A stretch of 64,000 nt of DNA, from contig NZ_JAMBOO010000015.1 in the NCBI RefSeq assembly GCF_023715895.1, positions 30,883-94,882 of the forward strand, in the 5' to 3' direction. The position numbers were made by a program, and so were the translations under genes. Positions 35,925 to 44,732 of this stretch are shown in pieces. The notes under the pieces are model-generated. The model saw only the letters and a list, made by a program, of their open reading frames with translations. It was not told the origin of the DNA and did not search any database. Source of the stretch: Domibacillus indicus (GTDB taxonomy: Bacteria > Bacillota > Bacilli > Bacillales > Domibacillaceae). Every line of letters starts with the position of its first letter. Position 1 is the stretch's first letter.

Positions 35925-36263
35925 ATTCCGGAACATACCGCACACGCCCTTGTTTAGCCGAACGTTTAATAAAGTCAGCTAATTCAACCGAAACACCATT
36001 CACTCGGGCATCTTTCATATGAATGATCCATCGGTCCTTTAACCGTTCCATATATATGTTGACCACTGGAACCTGCTGGTAAAGCAGATCCATCACTTGA
36101 TAGGTAAGGGAATAGACGGCCGGCATCCAGGCTTTTTGCTGCGCTTGCCCATTTCAATCGGATAATCAGGTGTTAACCTATGTGTATAGATCCCTTCCAT
36201 ATAGCTGAAGGTATTGTCGGTTCCCAGCACAATAAAGTACCAGTCCTCTAAACCTTTGCGCAT
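35905..36263 (-). pseudogene. Unknown multicopy gene, first gene of module (copy A, frameshifted)
   Basis: From ATG 36263 (GGAAG upstream) the frame reads MRKGLEDWYFIVLGTDNTFS, YMEGIYTHRLTPDYPIEMGK, RSKKPG. A frameshift near 36127 is needed to reach VYSLTYQVMDLLYQQVPVVN, IYMERLKDRWIIHMKDARVN, GVSVELADFIKRSAKQG, ending YEALKY. The repaired product is about 119 residues with no membrane segment. The second half aligns well with copy B (AVSLTYQVMYLLYQHVKMDN, RHIEMLADRLVLHMKN). I do not recognise the family. The following RHH-like gene is intact and overlapping. Confidence 0.65.
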
Positions 36264-36479
36264 AAGTTTTGCTTCCGGAAGAGAAGGGGGAAGAAAAGCG
36301 CTGGTACACGGTTTCTTTGGCTTTTTATTGTAGTATTGTCGCTGGGAGAACCGGGATTCCTAAATTTTCCTTTCGTGCAGCTCACTGAATTTTGTCAGAT
36401 TGTGATAATATCTGCATCTACATTTCTTACGATGCTTCGAGGTTTTTCCCCGGAGCTTTTTTTGTTATTATGATAATTT

Positions 36480-36587
36480 ATGGATGTTGAGTATGTTGTG
36501 AAGATCATAGAAAGAATTGTTGTAATATCTTTTGTCATGAGGACAATTTCTTTGGCTGCAATTGAGAAAAGAAGGGAATACACATGA
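36480..36587 (+). CDS. Possible small peptide ending in a repeated terminator
   Basis: A 35-codon frame, MDVEYVVKIIERIVVISFVM to AAIEKRREYT, amphipathic with a hydrophobic middle and basic tail. Its stop overlaps a terminator-like hairpin (GGGTGAGCGCCC, TTTTTT). The last 12 codons and hairpin recur at about 19090-19135 (LAAKIERRRENT, stop), so this end is conserved. No clear ribosome site. It could be a type-I-toxin-like peptide or merely the tail of a repeat. Confidence 0.25.
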   Translation: MDVEYVVKIIERIVVISFVMRTISLAAIEKRREYT

Positions 36588-36630
36588 CGGGTGAGCGCCC
36601 GTTTTTTAGGGCATGCTCGATGCCTATTCT
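36552..36630. repeat. Dispersed repeat associated with module, copy A
   Basis: TTGGCTGCAATTGAGAAAAG... through ATGACGGGTGAGCGCCCGTT and GCTCGATGCCTATTC; about 80 percent identical to 19083-19165. Both copies lie upstream of the multicopy gene. The rest of 36264-36919 shows no supported gene. Confidence 0.7.
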
Positions 36631-36919
36631 AAAAAAGATGGAGCAGCGGTACGGTTCAATCCTATGTACCAAAGATAGAAGGAAGAGCCTGTCACGCTGA
36701 CTCTACACATTTTTTGGCATAGATTCTTCTAAAGCCACTCTCAAAAATCAATATATACTAGAATCTCTTCTGATAAAGATACAGCGTTTCGTTTCACCAA
36801 CCCTGCTTAAATTAGATTGCTTCCTTCCAAAGGAATAGAAATAATTTCAATTTTACGTTATGTATGAAGAGTTCTAAAATAAATATGGAAAATCAAATTT
36901 AGGCGAGAGGAAGAAAAAA

Positions 36920-37432
36920 ATGATAAGGGAAGCAACGGAAAAAGATTTAAGGGATATTTTAGAGGTATATAATGATGCAATTCTTCATACCACGGCTGTA
37001 TATACCTATAAACCTCAGACTCTTGAAAGCAGACAAATTTGGTATAAGCAAAAGATAGAAGAAGGTTATCCAGTATTGGTATGCGAACAAGATGGCAAGG
37101 CAGTTGGATTTGCTACATTTGGTCCTTTTAGAGCCTGGCCAGCCTATAAATACACAATAGAACATTCTGTCTATGTTCATAAGAATTATAGGGGTCAGGG
37201 TATTGCGAAAAAATTAATGCAAGAATTAATAAAAATGGCTAATGAAAGAGAATATGCAACACTTGTTGCTGGAATTGATGCAACAAATGAAGGCAGTATA
37301 AAAATGCATGAGAGAATGGGATTTGAATTTTCTGGTGTAATTAAAAAAGCTGGATTTAAATTTGATAAATGGCTGGATCTTGCTTTTTATCAATTGGATT
37401 TAAAAGGACCTAAAGTGCCTTCAGAAGAATAA
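36920..37432 (+). CDS. GNAT N-acetyltransferase, Pat/MnaT-like
   Basis: 170-residue acetyl-CoA dependent transferase. GGCGAGAGGAAG lies ahead of ATG 36920. The sequence has the layout of phosphinothricin/L-amino-acid N-acetyltransferases: MIREATEKDLRDILEVYNDA at the N-terminus, GFATFGPFRAWPAYKYTIEH, SVYVHKNYRGQGIAKKLMQE with the Q/RxxGxA acetyl-CoA loop (RGQGIAK, about residue 95), and HERMGFEFSGVIKKAGFKFD near the end. Likely acetylates an amino-group toxin or methionine derivative. Stands alone with its own terminator. Confidence 0.93.
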   Translation: MIREATEKDLRDILEVYNDAILHTTAVYTYKPQTLESRQIWYKQKIEEGYPVLVCEQDGKAVGFATFGPFRAWPAYKYTIEHSVYVHKNYRGQGIAKKLMQELIKMANEREYATLVAGIDATNEGSIKMHERMGFEFSGVIKKAGFKFDKWLDLAFYQLDLKGPKVPSEE

Positions 37433-37458
37433 ATTAATTTAATGAAGTTAAATACCTC

Positions 37459-37508
37459 AAAAACAGCTCTAACTAATTCGTCAAGACAATTTAGTTAGAG
37501 CTGTTTTC
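37459..37508 (+). terminator. Terminator of acetyltransferase gene
   Basis: Long stem AAAACAGCTCTAACTAA / TTAGTTAGAGCTGTTTT. Confidence 0.88.
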
Positions 37509-37668
37509 GTGAAGAATTTATGTTTTTAACTACTTATAGTCAATAAATAAGTCCTTAGCAGCCAATCGAATAACCAATTACTATCAGAGGTTAACCAGGA
37601 GGACCATTTTGCAAAGATCAATAAAAAACAAAAGAAGGTATACCGCTATATAAAGATATAGATAAAAT

Positions 37669-38520
37669 TTAAATAAGCAGCTTCATGATATGGGCCACAC
37701 CATCTTCATCATTTGATAAAGTTATGTGATGCGCACAAGACTTAATATCTCGGACGGAGTTTCCCATCGCAATCCTTAGTCCTGCAGATTCAAACATAGG
37801 AAGATCATTATAATGGTCTCCAATAGCTATAATATCTTCTCTTTCGATATTTAATTTCCCAGCCAAATACCTGACAGCACAGCCTTTTGAAACATCAGAA
37901 TGTGTCAATTCGAATAAATGTTTAGCCAGGCTGGCAGTTGCCAGCTCTCTTTTTTGTTCAAAATACTGCCAGCCATCGTTGATTTTTTCCCTATAGAAAG
38001 AAAACCCAAGAAAATTATAAAATTCACTTGTTTTATCCAGAATGTCTAAATGAGAGGAAACAAATTCAAATTTCCCCTGGCTGAACTGTCTTTCTGCCGC
38101 TTCTTGAAATACTTTTAGGTTTATTTTTGGGTTCGCATTCTTCAGTTTAAACATTTCGATTGTTAATAAGTCCCGTCCATTTTGGGGTGTATAAATGACT
38201 TGGTCGGAAAAAACTTCATAATACATATTGTGTTCTGCAAAATAATCGAGTATTTCTTTTGCATCGTTTTTCTTAATAGACTTCGCATGTAAAAGCGTTC
38301 CTTTTTTGTCGTGAATGGTCGCTCCATTGGCGCCTATGATCCAGGCAGAAATACCAGCATTCTTTAAAATAGAATGAACATTAAAATGAGCTCTTCCGGT
38401 TACAATTGCAATTTCAATTCCTTTTTTCTGGGCTGTTTTAATCGCTTCAATATTTTTTCTGCTGATTTGATTCTTTTTATTTAAAAGGGTACCGTTTAAA
38501 TCGATAGCTATTAGTTTCAT
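37669..38520 (-). CDS. HAD superfamily Cof-type phosphatase with altered motif I
   Basis: 283 residues, Cof/YwtE-like HAD hydrolase with C2 cap, expected to dephosphorylate sugar phosphates or flavin-type substrates. ATG 38520 after AGGTGTGCGAAT (weak site). Motif I should read DxDGT; here it is AIDLNGTLLN, so the second Asp (general acid/base) is Asn (AAC). Motif II is IAIVTGRAHF, motif III the Lys near KGCAVRYLAG, motif IV GDHYNDLPMFESAG. The replaced Asp normally protonates the leaving group, so activity may be poor; the frame is otherwise intact. Confidence 0.88.
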   Translation of the reverse strand: MKLIAIDLNGTLLNKKNQISRKNIEAIKTAQKKGIEIAIVTGRAHFNVHSILKNAGISAWIIGANGATIHDKKGTLLHAKSIKKNDAKEILDYFAEHNMYYEVFSDQVIYTPQNGRDLLTIEMFKLKNANPKINLKVFQEAAERQFSQGKFEFVSSHLDILDKTSEFYNFLGFSFYREKINDGWQYFEQKRELATASLAKHLFELTHSDVSKGCAVRYLAGKLNIEREDIIAIGDHYNDLPMFESAGLRIAMGNSVRDIKSCAHHITLSNDEDGVAHIMKLLI

Positions 38521-38604
38521 ATTCGCACACCTATTCTATGTTGATTTAAAAATAATAGGAGGGAGCCTCTACTATTTACTTTCTACTATTAACAAAGAGG
38601 ATAA

Positions 38605-38643
38605 TAAAATGACCGTTAAGCTAGAGTGGTTAGCTTAACGGCC
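38605..38643 (-). terminator. Terminator of the inverted PTS copy
   Basis: GACCGTTAAGCTA / TAGCTTAACGGCC stem, equivalent to 52181-52215 after the complete operon. Confidence 0.85.
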
Positions 38644-38658
38644 TGGTTGATGATTGAA

Positions 38659-39024
38659 TTATTTTTTACTGATAGACAATTTTGTGGATATAGTAATGTT
38701 AGGCATTGCTTTTTCTTCTGCACACATCGTTCCCGGCAGGTCTGCATGATCCGCTCCATTAAAGGCGATCGTGCAGTGGCCAAGCTCACTCACTGTCTCA
38801 TTTACTTTCCCGCCGACAAACGTGATTTCGTAAGACTGGTCGTCAAATGAAAGAATGTCGCCAGCTTCAATCGTGCCTTCTAATGGAACCACTGTATGGC
38901 TCACGGCGATGTCGCGCAAATCCTTCGGCGCACTTTCATTAAAAAGAATGATCATCTTTTCTTCTGCAAAGATTTCCACGTCTGCACCAAGCTCTGTAAC
39001 TGTTGACCGGTAGATGGTTTTCAT
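38659..39024 (-). CDS. srlB: PTS glucitol/sorbitol-type EIIA (second copy)
   Basis: 121 residues from ATG 39024 (GGGAGGACTACAA ahead). Almost the same as the EIIA at 51776: TVTELGADVEIFAEEKMIIL, FVGGKVNETVSELGHCTIAF. The phosphorylatable His of the GutA family would be among the conserved HTVVPLEG or GHCTIAF histidines. The frame is open and has a ribosome site, but its EIIBC partner upstream is reduced to a fragment and EIIC is gone, so this copy can act only with the intact permease from 50-52 kb. Confidence 0.88.
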   Translation of the reverse strand: MKTIYRSTVTELGADVEIFAEEKMIILFNESAPKDLRDIAVSHTVVPLEGTIEAGDILSFDDQSYEITFVGGKVNETVSELGHCTIAFNGADHADLPGTMCAEEKAMPNITISTKLSISKK

Positions 39025-39065
39025 TTGTAGTCCTCCCATAGTGTTCATGTTTCCTGATTCCTCCC

Positions 39066-39408
39066 TTATTCATACATACCGAAGCTTGCAAAATAAGCAA
39101 TCACAACGGCAAGCGGCCCTGTGATTAAGCGTGACATTAAAACAGCTGGCACCCCGACTTCAACGGTTTCCGGTTTTGCTTCCCCGAGTGTTAAGCCCAC
39201 GGGCACAAAGTCTGCGCCTACCTGCGGGTTAATCGCAAACAGGGCAAGGAGGGCGGGTTTTGGCGGGATATTCCCTTTGCCGATTTCCACTCCGACGAGT
39301 ACGCCGACGACTTGTGCAATCACGGAACCCGGTCCAAGCAAAGGAGATAAAATTGGGATTGTACAAATAATAGAAAGAACGAGAAGCCCAAAGATATTGC
39401 CGGCAGAT
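39066..39408 (-). pseudogene. C-terminal fragment of PTS EIIBC srlE
   Basis: About 113 residues from [20 protein letters not shown] to [10 protein letters not shown], matching the last third of the SrlE at 50723-51760 with a few changes (GKGNIPPKPALLAL versus [14 protein letters not shown]). The sequence joins directly to the end of the oxidoreductase gene at 39409-39413. Regulator, gutM, srlA and the first two thirds of srlE are deleted (about 2.7 kb relative to the complete copy). Confidence 0.92.
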
Positions 39409-39412
39409 TGTG

Positions 39413-40705
39413 TTATAAAGTGATAAGGCTCGAAAGAAGCTCTTTTTGTAGGCCGTCTTCCGGGAATAAATGATTTTGAAGCTCTCTTAGTTTCCAAACC
39501 GTTGTGCTTGGATCGAGTTCTACATCATCTGTTGTTAAGAATTGGCCCTGCTTAATCGCTTTTTTCGCGACAACCTTGCCGCTGATCAAGCCGATTGGAA
39601 TATGGCCGTTCCGTTTCATATCCTGATGGGTTTCTAATACGCCGCGGACCGCATAGCCGCCGATTCCATCGAGTGTTTCACCCGGCTGGATGTCTTTTTT
39701 CGCCACCGCGACCGTTTCAGAAACCGGTGCGCCAAGCGGATGAATCGAAGAATCGTGCTGCAGTACCGCTTTGGCAATCGTGATTGGTGTTTCCAGGCTG
39801 GCAAGGTGATATGGACGGTATAAAATGTGGTGCTCTCTGTCACCTTTCTTCAGCAAATAATTCAGTTCGTGCGCTACCGCTTCGTTTTGGCCTTTTACGA
39901 TCACAAATACGCCAGGTGCAAGACCATCTACGTATTCAACTACACCAAAATTGTTTAACACGCCGCCATTTTCTTTCACATCCAAATCTTTAATTACGGA
40001 ATCAAGATCTCCAGCAATTCCATGCATGCCCACTACATCCGGTACAAATCCAATTGCATTAGACAGCAGGTTCATTTCAGCCATTGTCTTCGTGCCGTCT
40101 TGGAAAGCAGCCAGCATATGCGAAGACATTTTTTTCTTGTCTGCCTCTTCCTGCGCAGTGGAAGGGTTAGCTGTGACATTCAATTTATTATTTTTTCCTT
40201 TACCAGCAACAAGGACTTCCATACCCATTGTTTTGGCAAACTCGAAGAGTTCAAGTGTTGCCGCAGGCTCATCACCTGCTGAACCTGTGTAAACTAGTCC
40301 AGCGTTCTTAAACATCTGGTGCATGACTGGACCAATCGTAATGTCTACTTCAACATTTAATAAAACAAGGTGTTTCTTCGATCTGAACGCCTCAAGCGAA
40401 ATATTGGCTCCGACTTCAGGAACGCCTGTCGCGTCGACAATGACTTCAACATTCTGAGATTGAATCACTTCACGAAAATCGTTGGATACAATAATCGATT
40501 CTTTTCTGTCTGCCTGTGCGTTATAGTAATCTGCCGCTCTTTGAGCAGCTTCAACATTAATGTCACTGATACCGGTTACACTCATACCCGGAATACGTGA
40601 GATTTGCCCGATCATGCCAAAGCCCATCTGTCCGGCACCGATCACTCCTACTTTAATTGGCTGATTTGCTTTTTCCCGTTCTACTAACTGTTGATAGATT
40701 GACAT
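39413..40705 (-). CDS. NAD(P)-dependent oxidoreductase with SAF domain (copy 1)
   Basis: 430 residues. ATG 40705 preceded by GGGAGG. An N-terminal homoserine-dehydrogenase-like Rossmann domain begins IKVGVIGAGQMGFGMIGQIS (GxGxxG), with VIVDATGVPEVGANISLEAF and VLLNVEVDITIGP; the C-terminal 75 residues are a SAF-type domain (AVAKKDIQPGETLDGIGGYA ... KQGQFLTTDDVELD). This architecture (COG4091-type) is little characterised. It differs from copy 2 (47357) by only four residues. Genes next to glucitol-type PTS components suggest oxidation of a polyol phosphate or similar. It is divergent from the DeoR gene. Confidence 0.85.
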   Translation of the reverse strand: MSIYQQLVEREKANQPIKVGVIGAGQMGFGMIGQISRIPGMSVTGISDINVEAAQRAADYYNAQADRKESIIVSNDFREVIQSQNVEVIVDATGVPEVGANISLEAFRSKKHLVLLNVEVDITIGPVMHQMFKNAGLVYTGSAGDEPAATLELFEFAKTMGMEVLVAGKGKNNKLNVTANPSTAQEEADKKKMSSHMLAAFQDGTKTMAEMNLLSNAIGFVPDVVGMHGIAGDLDSVIKDLDVKENGGVLNNFGVVEYVDGLAPGVFVIVKGQNEAVAHELNYLLKKGDREHHILYRPYHLASLETPITIAKAVLQHDSSIHPLGAPVSETVAVAKKDIQPGETLDGIGGYAVRGVLETHQDMKRNGHIPIGLISGKVVAKKAIKQGQFLTTDDVELDPSTTVWKLRELQNHLFPEDGLQKELLSSLITL

Positions 40706-40779
40706 ACTGTAGCCTCCCAGAATTTTTGATAATGCGAAAGTCTTAACATTTGTGAAATGAATTCATCTTTTTATAAATA

Positions 40780-40809
40780 ATTATCATTTGTTAACAGTAT
40801 TATCATTTG
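40780..40809 (-). promoter_or_regulatory. Direct-repeat operator upstream of oxidoreductase copy 1
   Basis: ATTATCATTTG occurs at 40780-40790 and again at 40799-40809, period 19 bases. The related CATTTGT/ACAAATG pair is found at the promoter of copy 2. Tandem repeats of this kind suit a DeoR- or SorC-type regulator. 40860-40954 also holds an AGCAAAGA/TCTTTGCT hairpin (about 40879-40916). Confidence 0.55.
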
Positions 40810-41014
40810 ACAATTTGAATCTTACACGATTCTGAAAACTCTGTCAAACCATTATTTTTTAAAATCGAAAAATGCCCTTAGCAAAGAAGACAAAGAAAAT
40901 TCGTGGTCTTTGCTTAGATTCTAGTTTTGAAAATAGTTAATAAATAAAAACACTATGATAAAATGGGTGAACAGTTGTGAAAAATACACAAATCGACAGA
41001 AAGGAGAACAACCA

Positions 41015-41776
41015 TTGCTTGCTGCTGAAAGAAAGTTGAAAATCATTGATTATGTACGAAAACATAGTGTAGCTTCAGTGGCGCAGCTTTCCCAGGACTT
41101 TGGTGTCCACGAAGCAACCATCAGACGAGATTTAAGTGAAATTGAAAAAGAAGGACGTTTAAGAAGAACACACGGTGGAGTAGTTCTTGTGGAAAGGGTG
41201 AGTTCAGAACCTTCTTTCACGGTCCGCGTGAATGAACGTGTTGAGGAAAAAACATCAATTGCTGAACGTGCGATAGAAATGATCAACGAAGGAGATAGCA
41301 TTATTTTGGATTCAGGAACCACAACTTTTCAAATCGCCCGGTTGTTGTCTGCCAAATCCAATATTACCGTTGTCACCAACGACATTAAAATTGCAGCGGA
41401 ATTGCAAAATAACAAAGATATTAAAGTAATCGTAACGGGGGGTGTACTTTCTCCTGAAAGTTATATGTTAAACGGTCTTTTTACAGATCATGCCTTAAAA
41501 AAGCTGCATGTGACGAAAGCCTTTATTGTTATTCCAGCAATTCATCCAAAGCTTGGATTAACTCATTTTGATGATCAATTTGTTTCTGCTAAACGCAGCA
41601 TGATTGAATCAGCCGAGCAAACGATTGTGGTAACGGACCATACAAAACTTGGGGGTGTGTCTTTGCACAATGTAGCGCCTGTTGCTCAAATTGATGTATT
41701 GATTACAGGAAAAGAAGCCTCCGAAACCCAAGTAAAACAATTTCAAGAAGCAGGGGTAACGGTTTATACCGTTTAA
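41015..41776 (+). CDS. DeoR-family transcriptional repressor
   Basis: 253 residues from TTG 41015 (AAGGAG, 8 bases ahead); a longer frame from ATG 40955 lacks a ribosome site. N-terminal DeoR winged HTH: RKLKIIDYVRKHSVASVAQL, FGVHEATIRRDLSEIEKEGR, LRRTHGGVV. The C-terminal sugar-phosphate-sensing (DeoRC) domain contains DSGTTTFQIARLL, VVTNDIKIAAEL, VIVTGGVLSPESYML. Repressors of this class respond to phosphorylated sugar intermediates. It lies between oxidoreductase copy 1 and the transketolase operon and may control either or both. Confidence 0.92.
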   Translation: MLAAERKLKIIDYVRKHSVASVAQLSQDFGVHEATIRRDLSEIEKEGRLRRTHGGVVLVERVSSEPSFTVRVNERVEEKTSIAERAIEMINEGDSIILDSGTTTFQIARLLSAKSNITVVTNDIKIAAELQNNKDIKVIVTGGVLSPESYMLNGLFTDHALKKLHVTKAFIVIPAIHPKLGLTHFDDQFVSAKRSMIESAEQTIVVTDHTKLGGVSLHNVAPVAQIDVLITGKEASETQVKQFQEAGVTVYTV

Positions 41777-41791
41777 TTTTATCTATTTTTC

Positions 41792-41828
41792 AAAGTGCAG
41801 AAGAGTTCTTCTGCACTTTTATTTTTTT
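41792..41828 (+). terminator. Terminator of DeoR gene
   Basis: AAAGTGCAGAA / TTCTGCACTTT stem with ATTTTTTT after it. Confidence 0.88.
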
Positions 41829-41936
41829 ATAAATGTTTATAAATGTTCATTTTTTATAAAATTTTGATTGATTTTGTTCGTTTTGTGCTTTATGATGTGA
41901 ACTATCACAAATTTTCAGACAAAAAGGAGTCTACAC

Positions 41937-43955
41937 ATGAGCACTGTTTCGGTTTCAAATTCAATAGAACAATTAGCGATCAATGCCATTAGAACGTTGT
42001 CAATTGATGCAGTAGAAAAAGCGAAATCTGGCCATCCCGGCATGCCGATGGGCGCTGCTCCTATGGCCTATACACTGTGGAGCAAGGTGATGAATCACAA
42101 CCCTGCAAATCCTGAATGGTTTAACCGTGACCGTTTTGTTTTGTCAGCAGGACATGGCTCTATGCTTTTATACAGCCTGCTGCATCTTTGCGGCTATGAT
42201 GTATCACTTGAAGATTTAAAGCAGTTCAGACAATGGGGAAGTAAAACACCGGGACATCCAGAATACGGCCATACGCCGGGTGTTGATGCAACTACAGGTC
42301 CCCTAGGACAAGGCGTAGCAATGGGCGTAGGTATGGCAATGGCAGAAGCGCATCTTGCCGCAAAATACAATAAAGAACAATTCGCTATTGTAGACCACTA
42401 TACGTATGTGATCTGCGGTGATGGCGACCTAATGGAAGGCGTTTCAGCAGAAGCTGCGTCTCTTGCTGGCCACCTGAAGCTTGGCAAACTTGTGATGATG
42501 TATGATTCTAACAACATTACGCTTGACGGTGAAGCGAACCTTTCTTTTTCAGAAGATGTAGGAAAGCGCTTTGAATCGTACGGATGGCAAGTGTTAAAAG
42601 TATCCGATCAGCATGATATCCAAAGCATCGAGCAAGCGCTGCTGGAAGCGAAAAAAGAAACATCGAAACCAACATTGATTGAAGTGACTACGACATTGGG
42701 ATACGGCAGCCCAAATAAAGGCGGAAAAGGCGGCCACAAGGGAACACATGGCTCACCGCTTGGCAAAGAAGAAGCTGCTTTAACTAAGGAATTCTATCAA
42801 TGGCCACAAGAAGATTTCTTTGTTCCTGAAGAAGTGAGAGCTCACTACGAAGAAATCAAGGCAAAAGGCGTAGAAGCGAATCAGCAATGGGAGATTTTGC
42901 TTGTACAATATAAACAAACCTTCCCTGAACTTGCTCAAAGTCTTGAACAAGACTTACAAAACGGTCCATTATACGTTCAAGATGAAACATTGCCAGCATA
43001 TGAAGTAGGCACGGAAATTTCTACCCGTATCGCTTCAGGCCAAGTGTTAAATGCTCTTGCTCAGCAAATTCCAAGCTTGCTTGGCGGTTCTGCCGATTTA
43101 GAATCATCGACCATGACCCATTTAAATGGATTAGACCGGTTTGCGCCAGGTCAGTATGAAGGGCGTAACGTCTATTTCGGTGTACGGGAATTTGCGATGG
43201 GGGCTGTATTAAACGGTCTGGCACTTCATGGAGGCGTTAAACCATTTGGCTCTACGTTCTTTGTTTTCTCTGATTACCTTCGCCCGGCCATTCGCCTGGC
43301 TGCTTTAATGAACTTGCCGGTTACGTATGTTTTCACGCATGACAGTATTTTTGTGGGCGAGGACGGTCCGACCCATGAACCGATCGAGCAACTAGCTGCT
43401 TTGCGCTCGATTCCAAACATGACAGTGCTTCGCCCGGCTGATGCCAATGAAACGGTTGCTGCCTGGAAATACGCAGCTGAAAATCAAAATGGTCCAGTGG
43501 CACTTGTACTGAGCCGCCAAAATATCAAGGTAACGGTTGAACGGGAAACAGCCCTAAACCAACTTGCAAAAGGTGCATATGTTTTAGCAGGTACTGAGCA
43601 GGTTGAGTATGACGTCCAGCTTATGGCAACAGGATCTGAAGTATCACTTGCTGTTCAGGTAAGAGAGCAGCTTGTTCAAGAAGGAATCCGTGCACGCGTT
43701 ATCAGCATGCCATCTTGGGAACTGTTTGAAAAACAGACAGCAGAATATCAAGACAGTATTTTAGGAACAGACAATACATTAAATGTTGCGATTGAACTTG
43801 CATCGCCATTTGGCTGGGCAAATTACGTGGGCCGAAAAGGCTTAATTGTCGGTATTCCAACGTTTGGTGCCTCTGCGCCAGGCGCACAAATTGCCAAAGA
43901 ATTTGGATTTACAGTAGAAAGCATTGTTTCTCAAATTAAGAAACGCTTGTCCTAA
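41937..43955 (+). CDS. tkt: Transketolase
   Basis: Thiamine-diphosphate enzyme moving two-carbon units between ketose and aldose phosphates; 672 residues, full length. AAAAAGGAG before ATG 41937. ThDP-binding motif [20 protein letters not shown] with the N in [11 protein letters not shown] (about residues 158-195); [20 protein letters not shown] at the N-terminus; pyrimidine domain with [20 protein letters not shown] and [16 protein letters not shown] (His for substrate). First gene of a tkt-tal-rpiB operon beside a PTS locus, hence probably a dedicated paralogue for a specific sugar rather than the housekeeping enzyme. Tandem AAATGTT(T/C)AT repeats at about 41830-41850 may be operators. Confidence 0.96.
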   Translation: MSTVSVSNSIEQLAINAIRTLSIDAVEKAKSGHPGMPMGAAPMAYTLWSKVMNHNPANPEWFNRDRFVLSAGHGSMLLYSLLHLCGYDVSLEDLKQFRQWGSKTPGHPEYGHTPGVDATTGPLGQGVAMGVGMAMAEAHLAAKYNKEQFAIVDHYTYVICGDGDLMEGVSAEAASLAGHLKLGKLVMMYDSNNITLDGEANLSFSEDVGKRFESYGWQVLKVSDQHDIQSIEQALLEAKKETSKPTLIEVTTTLGYGSPNKGGKGGHKGTHGSPLGKEEAALTKEFYQWPQEDFFVPEEVRAHYEEIKAKGVEANQQWEILLVQYKQTFPELAQSLEQDLQNGPLYVQDETLPAYEVGTEISTRIASGQVLNALAQQIPSLLGGSADLESSTMTHLNGLDRFAPGQYEGRNVYFGVREFAMGAVLNGLALHGGVKPFGSTFFVFSDYLRPAIRLAALMNLPVTYVFTHDSIFVGEDGPTHEPIEQLAALRSIPNMTVLRPADANETVAAWKYAAENQNGPVALVLSRQNIKVTVERETALNQLAKGAYVLAGTEQVEYDVQLMATGSEVSLAVQVREQLVQEGIRARVISMPSWELFEKQTAEYQDSILGTDNTLNVAIELASPFGWANYVGRKGLIVGIPTFGASAPGAQIAKEFGFTVESIVSQIKKRLS

Positions 43956-43990
43956 TTTTTTATCATCACTTTAAGAAAAGAGGAAAAATA

Positions 43991-44644
43991 ATGAAATTCT
44001 TTTTGGATACAGCAAACCTAGAGGAAATTAAGCGCATTGTAAAACTTGGCCTAGTAGATGGTGTGACAACAAACCCTTCTATTATCGCAAAAGAAGGCGC
44101 GGATTTTAAAACACGCATTCAAGAAATTTGTTCAATCGTCAGTGGCCCAGTCAGCGCTGAGGTCATCGGTCTTACAGCGGAGGAAATGATTCAGGAAGGC
44201 CGTGAAATTGCTACTTGGGCAGACAATATTGTCGTAAAAATCCCAATGACCGAAGCAGGGCTGGAAGCAACCTATCAGTTAGCGCAAGAAGGCATTAAAA
44301 CAAATGTTACCCTCATTTTTACCGAAGCCCAAGGCTTAATGGCTGCCAAAGCAGGTGCCACATACATCAGTCCTTTTATCGGAAGATTGGATGATATCGG
44401 CGCAGATGGCATCAGCTTGGTTCGGAACTTAAAAGAGGTACTGCAAGGATACGGTTATGAGACAGAAATCATTGCAGCAAGCATTCGTAACTTGGATCAC
44501 CTTGTTCAGTCATCTCTTGCTGGCGCACATATTGCAACTATTCCTGGCAGCATTTTGCCGTCTCTATGGAATCACCCTCTTACAACGTCCGGCATTGAAA
44601 CATTTATGAAGGACTGGGGGAAACTTCAGGGAACTCTTAGCTAA
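43991..44644 (+). CDS. Transaldolase, small (TalC/MipB) type
   Basis: 217-residue class I aldolase of the small transaldolase/fructose-6-phosphate aldolase group. AGAGGAAAA before ATG 43991, 35 bases after tkt. [20 protein letters not shown] and [14 protein letters not shown] at the N-terminus; the Schiff-base Lys is in [15 protein letters not shown] (about residue 83); [17 protein letters not shown] follows. It interconverts sedoheptulose-7-P/glyceraldehyde-3-P and erythrose-4-P/fructose-6-P, or cleaves fructose-6-P. With transketolase it would channel tetrose or pentose phosphates into glycolysis. Confidence 0.95.
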   Translation: MKFFLDTANLEEIKRIVKLGLVDGVTTNPSIIAKEGADFKTRIQEICSIVSGPVSAEVIGLTAEEMIQEGREIATWADNIVVKIPMTEAGLEATYQLAQEGIKTNVTLIFTEAQGLMAAKAGATYISPFIGRLDDIGADGISLVRNLKEVLQGYGYETEIIAASIRNLDHLVQSSLAGAHIATIPGSILPSLWNHPLTTSGIETFMKDWGKLQGTLS

Positions 44645-44671
44645 AAAAATATACGTTTAATTTAACCATAT

Positions 44672-44713
44672 AGAAGACAGTCAGGAAAATGTAACTTCCT
44701 GGCTGTCTTCTTC
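44672..44713 (+). terminator. Intra-operon hairpin between transaldolase and rpiB
   Basis: GAAGACAGTCAGGAA / TTCCTGGCTGTCTTC stem with a short T-rich tail (TTC), 20 bases before the rpiB start. May lower rpiB expression or stabilise the tkt-tal mRNA. Confidence 0.65.
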
Positions 44714-44732
44714 ACATATAGGAGGAAATCAA

